64,000 nt of DNA from Leptodontidium sp. MPI-SDFR-AT-0119 (taxonomy: Eukaryota > Ascomycota > Leotiomycetes > Helotiales > Leptodontidiaceae). Shown piece by piece: positions 57,224 to 64,000 of the stretch. The stretch is from the NCBI GenBank assembly GCA_020726505.1, contig JAHLEZ010000020.1:930001-994000 (forward strand), in the 5' to 3' direction. The number at the start of each line of letters is the position of its first letter. Within the stretch, counting starts at the first letter, position 1. Under the pieces are notes generated by a model. That model made no database searches. It was given only the letters and a program-made list of their open reading frames with translations, and was not told the DNA's origin. A program made the position numbers and the translations under genes.

Positions 57224-57850
57224 GACGGTTTGGTTACCTCGTTCCCAAGTAAACGATACTACTTGGTAGACCATTAATGAGAAATCAATTCTACTTTATT
57301 TGTTCGATGCGGTGAAGTCGAGTTGTGAGCATGCCAAGGTATAAGGAGGAGAGAATGTAAAGTAGCGACGGTTATATTAGATTAAATCTCCCCATAAGAC
57401 TCAAAGAAAAAAGTTCCTCTGCATTTGTTGCAATTCATTCATATTTCTTGCTCGGCATTAATATTGATCCGAAATAGCATCGCACTTGATGCTTCGCTGC
57501 GAATGCTCGATAGAGTTCCCCGTGCGGGACGACACCACGCTTAAGAGTACCTAAGGTCATAAAAGTCGAAGAACCAGCCGCGTAATATACTATAATGTTT
57601 GTTCATTATCGTGAATTTCAAGTATAATATTTGGAAAAATCCCATCCTCAAGCCGCCGTAATAAAATCGAAGTTAACGGCTTGCTCCTTTTCGCTATTGG
57701 AATTCCAAGACCCACGCTCGGCTTCGTAGGCGAAACGGATGCGTGGAATCAGCCTTCTTGGGGATACAGCTTGCTTGAGGTTACGTCATCTCTGATGAGG
57801 GGCTACCTCCACAGAAACGAAAGAAACGCAGGTGCGCAGAGTACACGGAT
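57224..57850. other. intergenic region, possible upstream exon of the 57.85-kb ORF
   Basis: AT-rich. The plus frame just before 57851 reads QKRKKRRCAEYTD, an NLS-like run, behind a TTGAG acceptor-like site. Confidence 0.35.
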
Positions 57851-58183
57851 ATGGTCAATGATAAAACGCTGCGAACGTCCCTGGTAAAGAGCCTCGATAT
57901 GCTCTATCAAGGTCTGCAGAGCAGCCAACTTACGACGGAGGCTATTCTCGGGCGAATAGAGACCCAACATCGCACACTGATTTTTGAATTGCTTATAAAG
58001 GGAGAACTCGAAACGCTGCCAGTCGCTCAAACGCGCAGACTTTTTGAGCAGGGTTTTTGGGACATAGAGAAGCAGGTCCGAACACCGGTTTCTGATTTGG
58101 TTGGAGATATGTGGGCGCAACAGCGCCGTGTGATTGGTCTGAAGCAAGGCATCATCCAGCATTATGGAGCTGACGATTATTAG
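57851..58183 (+). CDS. uncertain hypothetical protein (plus) opposite a long minus ORF
   Basis: 110 codons, strongly helical: LRTSLVKSLDMLYQGLQSS, then LIFELLIKGELETLPVAQTRR and GLKQGIIQHYGADDY. The in-frame upstream sequence adds a basic QKRKKRRC stretch, so the true start may be further left. The opposite strand has an open frame of 174 codons at 57803-58327, so one of the two is a shadow. I favour plus because of its polar, balanced composition and the basic leader, but no family is recognised for either. Confidence 0.35.
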   Translation: MVNDKTLRTSLVKSLDMLYQGLQSSQLTTEAILGRIETQHRTLIFELLIKGELETLPVAQTRRLFEQGFWDIEKQVRTPVSDLVGDMWAQQRRVIGLKQGIIQHYGADDY

Positions 58184-58705
58184 ATTAAGAGATGCAAACG
58201 CCCTCGACTCTGTCAAAAGTGATTGGGTAACATAGCTTGAGGTGGTTACTAATTCTTTTGCGCCACCAAGGCTACCGTAGAACCTTCTGGCCGAATCAGG
58301 TAGTTCAGAGAGCACCAGTTGTGGCAACAGCTCCGCGCCATCATAAATTCGAGGTTATAGAGTTAACTTCGCGCATTCAACACCTCCTACTACTCAACAT
58401 CTAAAGTAAAGACAGAATCTCTATCTTTATGTCCGCCATTTTAAATTATTGAGACATCACCTGACATTGTTCTATTTTTAGGTTAGGGTCCAACGCACGG
58501 AAAATCAACTTCGCGCGTCATCAAGGCTGCTCGATCTCGAGCATCTGACGCTTGCTCAGACTCCAACGAGGTTTCTACTGTGTTCATACACCCCCAGGAT
58601 CTCAATTCGCTTTAGCAGTATCCCTGGGTAAAGCTTCCTACCTACAGAAGCGTAACATCCGTCTTCACCGTCCCCGCAATACGCCGGCGAAGGCTGCCAC
58701 CAACT
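58184..58705. other. intergenic region, CCCH gene promoter
   Basis: No gene; the plus frame 58552-58749 overlaps the CCCH start in another frame. Confidence 0.5.
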
Positions 58706-60496
58706 ATGGAAAATACCCTCGCCCAGTATGCCTCAACGGCCTCACTTGAAACACTATTTTCGCACTTTGCGCAAGTAGCTAAGCATGATCAGGAGAGATC
58801 CGAGTTCACACATGTAAGCCGTCCTGTCATCACAGCCCTAGACGATGCGCGTTTGTTCGGAAAATTTGACAGACTCGCGCCATAAGTTCATCATTTGCTA
58901 ACATGTGTCATATAGGGTGTTTTGAAGAGACTTGAAAGTTATGAGCTAGAAATACATACACTCAAGATGGATCTAGAAGATCAGTCGAACTCGCGCAAGA
59001 GATATCAGCTTCGGGCTTCTAATTTGGAAGACCAGAAGAGGAAGATGGAGCAAATCATTGTATGTTACTCTTTCCTTTCGGTTTTACTTTCAACAGTACC
59101 TAATATCAAACAGGATAAAGACCCATACGTTGTTGTTCTCATCGACGGCGACGGGTCCAAGTTCCTAGATGAACTTCTTCGAGATCCAGTCTCAGGTGCT
59201 GCCGAAGCGGCCCAGAGACTGAGACAAAAGATCAAAGATTATCTGATGGATACTCCATTAGGCGCTATGGACGTCCCCATCTTAGTCCGCGTTTTCGCCA
59301 ATCTCAATGACCTGGCGAGGTCACTTCGCTTCTCCAACGTCATTGAGTCGGCCGATGACATGCGCACGTTCGCCGAGAATTTTACCAATAGTCGTGCTGA
59401 GTTCGACTTCGTTAATGTTGGGCGTGGCAAAGAGAACGCCGATTCTAAAATGAGAAGTGAGTGTCCACCTGTTCGCATCCCCGAAATAGTTCAATATACT
59501 GACAGACTGGCAGAGATGTTCAGCCATTTCTTGAAAAACTATCAATGCAAGAAGATTTTTTTCGCAGGCTGCCACGACAATGGCTACCTCCACGATCTCA
59601 GGGAGCATGTGGGAGATCCTAATGCTAAAGACCGGATTGTTCTTGTTGAGACCACAGCAGCGGAGCCAGGATTTTTGAACTTGGGCTTCCCTATGATACG
59701 CCTCGATACTGTCTTCCGATCCGAGCCTCTCGGGAACGAGAGAAAGAATAAGCCCGAGATATTTCGTACGCGACAATCTTCCGAGTCTCTGGACACAGCA
59801 ACGCCGCCCGATATCACTAGCACGCCGTCTCCTTCACTATCGGCGTCAAAGACTGCGACTTCTGCCCCACCATCGGTTCCCACAGCAAGTTTTTCAACTT
59901 CTGGCAATGGTGGTACGTCTATCAAATACCCATCCAGCTATGCTACAGCAGGTGGTAGTGGACACCAGAATATTGTCGTCCAAACAGCAAAATCTAAGAA
60001 TCCTAAGACTATTGAATATAACGAGCTTGGCCATCGTCTCGATCCACCAGTCCAGGTTCCCCTGAAAACCAACCCTTCCCAGGCGTCATACAAGGCGAAA
60101 TTGGACAGGATCCGACCGTCCTCGTTCTGCAACAACTTCTACCTGGCTGGAAAATGCAAGTGGGGATCTGATTGTGATCGGGATCATGGTACAAAGCTTA
60201 CACCTGGAGAAATCGCCATTCATCGGTACCGAGCACGCACGAGCCCATGCCCAAGTGGCGCTGATTGCGACGATTACGACTGTCCCCTCAGCCACCACTG
60301 CCTCAACGATCCTCACTGCACCCGGCCAGATTGCAAATTTAAGACTTCTAGAAATGGAGACCTGCATTTGTCTCAGGAAGAATTGGTTCCAAGGTGAGTT
60401 ACAGTTTCGGCCCCTAAAACCTTCGAGGTGATGCTAATATTCGGTCTGCACAGATCCCGATGGACGGAGGGAATTGATTTTCCAACCGCTCTGTAG
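58706..60496 (+). CDS. CCCH zinc-finger protein with N-terminal coiled coil
   Basis: Five exons (58706-58813, 58916-59059, 59114-59456, 59514-60393, 60454-60496) encode 505 residues. An N-terminal coiled coil (LKRLESYELEIHTLKMDLEDQ, about residues 37-85) precedes a globular domain starting DPYVVVLIDGDGSKFLDELL and including KKIFFAGCHDNGYLHDLREH, a NYN/PIN-like module by look. After a Ser/Thr/Pro linker comes a CCCH finger C-x8-C-x5-C-x3-H (FCNNFYLAGKCKWGSDCDRDH, about 404-424) and two Cys/His-rich units (CPSGADCDDYDCPLSHHC, CLNDPHCTRPDCKF). This combination is conserved in fungal CCCH proteins thought to bind nucleic acid. Introns 2 and 3 (54 and 57 nt) are multiples of three and free of stops, so retained forms would also be translated. 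Intact, presumably nuclear or RNP-associated. Confidence 0.88.
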
Positions 60497-61113
60497 ACAA
60501 GAGTAGAGGCAGAAATATAGTTAGCTTCTTTGGGGACTTGGGTAGCAATTTTTTCTTTACATTAGCCAACTTGAAGCAGGACCTATTTAGGGGGTGGATA
60601 CAAATTGTGAGACCGAGAAAAGTAGTTGTTTCTCTTCTTTAAATTAAATGGTACTAGCTTTGGCTTTCTTTAAAGGAAACAGTATATAATATATAACCAC
60701 AATAACGACATAGAAATTAAATGGAATGAAACACAATTTTCCTCGTTCCTACGGAGTATGCCATCAGCGTCGGACCCGGGGTGCGTACCAGGAGACCGGT
60801 ACCTAAATTTAGTTTTGGATCAACTGGAAACTAGCCTCTAGGCCAACTCAGGTTAGATCTAAACCTTAACTTTGAAACACGACACAACGACGACGGCGAC
60901 CACACATCCTGATACTGAAGATGTTGACCATGCAAACGAGCTGCCTCAACTCATCTCTTGTATTCTTATAATTGTAATCCAAAATATCATTACCTCCTTG
61001 GTATCTATTTCTCTCTTTGCCTCCCTTCCGTCACTGGATGTCTTTATATTTCATTCCGACAATTCTTCCAATCAACATAAAGCCTGCACTTTGTCGCAGC
61101 CTCATTCATCGCC
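60497..61113. other. intergenic region, nothing recognised
   Basis: AT-rich 3' flank of the CCCH gene, then promoter of the short zinc-cluster gene. No domain-bearing frame. Confidence 0.5.
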
Positions 61114-61452
61114 ATGACTCCTGGACTGGAGCTTGCGCCGAAGAGAACCCGAGAAAGTACGTCAAAAGTTCGAACTGGATGTAGCACTTGCAAAGCTCGG
61201 CGAGTGAAATGCGACGAAGCAAAACCTATCTGTCGACGTTGCGCCGTTGGATCCCGAAAATGCGAGTACATCACCACACGTCCGCCACCACCTCGAAACG
61301 TGATCACTATATATCTACCTCCAACGCAAATTCAACCGGTATTCTTCGTTAATGACCGGGGCCTCGACTTCTTCCAACAAAATCTTGCGGCCTTCTGCTG
61401 GCAGACCTCATCCTCCGGACAAGCTACCGATCCCGAACCTGCGGCTGCTTGA
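61114..61452 (+). pseudogene. truncated Zn(II)2Cys6 regulator
   Basis: 112 residues starting MTPGLELAPKRTRESTSKVR. A perfect zinc cluster C23-x2-C26-x6-C33-x6-C40-x2-C43-x6-C50 (GCSTCKARRVKCDEAKPICRRC) is followed by PVFFVNDRGLDFFQQNLA, which begins the usual fungal_trans_2 region, and then stops at 61452. A full gene of this class is 450-700 residues. Downstream frames (61352-61609 plus) have no matching domain. It is either a relic of a full gene or a stand-alone DNA-binding repressor form. The cluster itself is undamaged. Confidence 0.6.
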
Positions 61453-62560
61453 GGCCGGGGCGGAGGTTACGACGCAAGAAGCGGGTGAAATGGAGGAAGA
61501 GACTCTGTTTGTTGATGATATGACAACTGCTACTGATAGTAGTGGATGGTGCCGCGCTGAGGAGGACGAGCTTGATGACAGGGCACAAATGCTGATGGGT
61601 CTGCCATAAGAGATGAGACGAGGAGCTTACGTTGTGTAAGTACACAGAAACCTGATTGAAATTCTTGCCGTGAAGAAAACAATAGAAAAGGCTGCAATGG
61701 CTGCAGGCGCCACGGCATACCACTGAACGGTATCCATTTCTGATGAGATTGAAATGTGGAGATCGAGTTTACCGAGTAGCAGAAAAGATGCAGGTCCCGA
61801 TATACTGATATTGTCATTGTCGGCAGCTTTCGTGTTGCAAGCTAGTACCAGTTCAATGTGAGGTTCCAATCGGATAGCTAACTAAAAGCCCTGACACACC
61901 AAACAAAAGATCTATACGTTCCAAATCGACTCCAACTAATCACTGTCCTTCTCGATCCATCTGATCCCTTCCTATCTCTCAAGGAAAACAGCAAGATCCC
62001 TGGCCTTAACAATTCGGCACTAACAACCACTTATCAAACTCAACTTCGAGCCCCTCATCTTCAACTCCAACCTGCCTTCACCCCACTTCAGCAACGCCTG
62101 ATAGTCTTTTTCCAAGAGAGATCACTTTTCTTCTCCAGACCCAAAGGAATAGTGCTTCCTGTTCAGCTCAGGTCTATTCGTGCACTGCGAGCCTTGCTTT
62201 GGATTCTCCCTAGTCACCCAGTCGCCCGCAAATGCAGTCGGTCTGAATCTTGTCAATAAAGGGACATGGACAGGCAGGCGGTAAGGGAGAGAGAGGACGG
62301 CCTGACCTGTCTGTAACTGGCATCGCTGCAGAATCCAAAGACGAGACCTTCACATGCGCTGATGGCGCACCATCTTGGGTCGGAGCTAGTGCAGTTAATT
62401 TAATTGGTCTTTCGTTCGTACAGAGAGAGCAGATGGGTCTAATGCTTTGCTAAAGGGGGTTTCTTGACGGGTGAGTGAGGAAGTGGACATACGCGAGTTG
62501 ATTTTTGCCAAAGAATTTGTTGAAATTGGCATGGACTTTTCTGAAGCCGTTGTGACCTGT
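61453..62560. other. intergenic region with a short membrane-protein-like relic (minus 61627-61737)
   Basis: On minus, MDTVQWYAVAPAAIAAFSIV and FFTARISIRFL, followed by a GTAAGC donor, resemble the start of a fungal rhodopsin/PTH11-like membrane protein; no continuation was found. The rest holds no gene. Confidence 0.35.
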
Positions 62561-63361
62561 TTAGTTGTTAGTGATATTATTGCGGTTGGGAGAGGATGGA
62601 AGTACTAGGTCCTCCACCGGTGGCACAAATCCAATCGACACCTGCTGCAGGCTTGCTGAGGATCGCCGCCGTGTACGGCAGGATTCAGCGATGTAGGCCA
62701 GAATCATTATTTCTAACCTAACTTTAATCGGCTCGATCACTGGGATAACCTTCAAGGCGCTGTTGTCGATATAAAAGAATAAGAATGTTAATGCGACTGA
62801 CGCTATCTGAAGTGTAATCACCATCATATTAACGGCAATGACATATCTGATATGGATAACATCTGAAAAGTTTTTTCGAGCCACCATGACAAAAAAGACA
62901 TTAATGATGACGTCTTGCACCATCAATATGACTATTCCTGTCAATTGCAAAATGTAAGCAACGCGATAGAAATGCTGATCCTTTGTCAAGGCGAATTTCG
63001 TTTGATAAATGCCTAACACCAACCACAGAATGCCCTGTAGCATAGGCGCGCATAGAACAAGTGGACGCAGGTGATGTATAAGCCGCAGTCGTAACAAGAT
63101 CATTGTCGGGTAGCTCACGACCATGAGGATTTCGACTATTGTGTTGATGGTGTAAAGTGGCACTATCTCCACCGCTGGTGTGAAATAGGCATACGCAGAT
63201 ATGCCGTTGAAGAAGGCGCTTGACAAGATAGCCAATTGGCACACGTAGAAAAACAAAGTTTGCCGTCGTTGGAATAATCTCCATGCAGAATATTCAGACT
63301 CAAGAAAGATGACTATCCCCGCACCAACCGAGGCAGCGGCATAGTTGTCCAAGAACTCCAT
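62561..63361 (-). CDS. seven-helix integral membrane protein
   Basis: An intact single-exon gene of 266 residues. About seven hydrophobic segments can be counted: ASVGAGIVIFLESEY, LFFYVCQLAILSSAFFNGISAYAYF, IVPLYTINTIVEILMVVSYPTMILL, LVLCAPMLQGILWLVLGIY, AYILQLTGIVILMVQDVIINVFFVM, YVIAVNMMVITLQIASVALTFLFFY and IEPIKVRLEIMILAYIAE, then a hydrophilic tail with RTRRRSS. The topology is GPCR-like or rhodopsin-like, but no CFEM, PTH11 or pheromone-receptor signature is evident. Plasma-membrane sensor or transporter roles are both possible. Start at 63361 (MEFLDNYAAAS). Confidence 0.7.
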   Translation of the reverse strand: MEFLDNYAAASVGAGIVIFLESEYSAWRLFQRRQTLFFYVCQLAILSSAFFNGISAYAYFTPAVEIVPLYTINTIVEILMVVSYPTMILLRLRLIHHLRPLVLCAPMLQGILWLVLGIYQTKFALTKDQHFYRVAYILQLTGIVILMVQDVIINVFFVMVARKNFSDVIHIRYVIAVNMMVITLQIASVALTFLFFYIDNSALKVIPVIEPIKVRLEIMILAYIAESCRTRRRSSASLQQVSIGFVPPVEDLVLPSSPNRNNITNN

Positions 63362-64000
63362 TGCAGCAGTCAGTTATGTGCGTCAACGTTCCCTTTTCAA
63401 TTTTCAAAAGATCAGCTCAAGTTTTTATGCTCTGGGGAGCTTCGATGGCAACTGCCGTTGTTAGCGTTGTAGTCTCTTTCTATTATGGTTCGTCATTTCG
63501 GAACTGGGTTGTGCACATTTCGCTCTTTGAGACAAGAAACAATCAATGCCGCCCTCGTCGCCGCCCAAGTCGCTCCAGTCGCCACCGCAGCCTCCCTCCG
63601 GCTCACCCGCGAGTTTCGGGGATTGCCATAAGCCACAGCAAGATCCCAGCGAATTAGCTTCGCGGTTGTGGTGGTGTGATCGAGGTGTGGAATAGTCGCT
63701 CCCACCCACCCCTTTAAGGGCGTTACTAACAGTAATATTAGAGTTTAAATCAGGGGGTGCCACGTTTAGTACCGACCCCAAGGCTCTCCGAATTTCTCTC
63801 ACTCGACGATATCTGCGGGTTAATCCGCAGTACTGGGATAAATTGGAGTTGAACCTTGACTTCGCGGAATATATTACCAGACGAGGACACCGTTAAGGAA
63901 TAACTACTTCCTACTTCCGTAAAGACCGTTGAGAAGAATTCATGGATCATGTTTTGAGCAGATTTGGGGCGGTGGGGCTGACGAAAAGCGGGGGAAAATG
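63362..64000. other. intergenic region to window end
   Basis: Promoter side of the membrane protein, then DNA with the palindrome CCCTTTAAGGG near 63710 and no recognisable gene. Confidence 0.45.

Noticed and set aside
57803..58327. 174-codon minus ORF as the primary gene
   Set aside because: No family, and the plus frame has a more protein-like polar composition; kept only as an open question.

Overview
The window is nuclear DNA of a filamentous ascomycete (Pezizomycotina). The evidence is short GT-AG introns (about 44-110 nt), several Zn(II)2Cys6 regulators, a bZIP with a DUF3425-type body, a NACHT-type NLR amino terminus, a Tad1-like LINE remnant and TA-flanked MITEs. The species cannot be told from the sequence alone. 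I found no tRNA, rRNA or CRISPR.
Layout. 0-9 kb is repeat-rich: the amino-terminal part of an NLR gene that runs off the left edge, MITE A, a weak HLH-like fragment, one intact Zn2Cys6 regulator and a broken LINE. 9.6-15 kb holds an Fta4-like kinetochore subunit, a truncated PRM10/ThrE-like gene fragment, a frameshifted GFA-family gene, a conserved hypothetical gene and an APH-family kinase. 15-21 kb is a decay zone with a gene carrying an in-frame TGA, a pseudokinase lacking an N-lobe, MITE B, a 15-bp minisatellite and a disordered protein gene.
21.9-44.3 kb looks like a degradative cluster: tannase/feruloyl-esterase family protein, old yellow enzyme, AtuA/DUF1446 protein, SDR, Baeyer-Villiger-type monooxygenase, large Zn2Cys6 activator, ACS-family MFS permease, SnoaL-like protein and a secreted GMC oxidoreductase. 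It is followed at 45-54 kb by a bZIP regulator, a damaged SDR, another Zn2Cys6 regulator, MITE C and a beta-lactamase-like esterase/transesterase. The inferred logic is: an extracellular esterase and oxidase release or oxidise a plant-derived compound, the permease imports an organic anion, and OYE, SDR, BVMO and AtuA convert a branched, unsaturated or aromatic carbonyl. The substrate is not determined.
54-64 kb holds a 2EXR pseudogene, a tiny MADS-like gene, an ambiguous locus with open frames on both strands, a five-exon CCCH zinc-finger gene, a truncated Zn2Cys6 gene and a seven-helix membrane protein.
Gene models were built by hand from splice consensus and reading-frame continuity. For every multi-exon model given as intact, the summed exon length is a multiple of three. 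Several genes differ from an open frame by one base, so either pseudogenisation or residual sequence error is possible.
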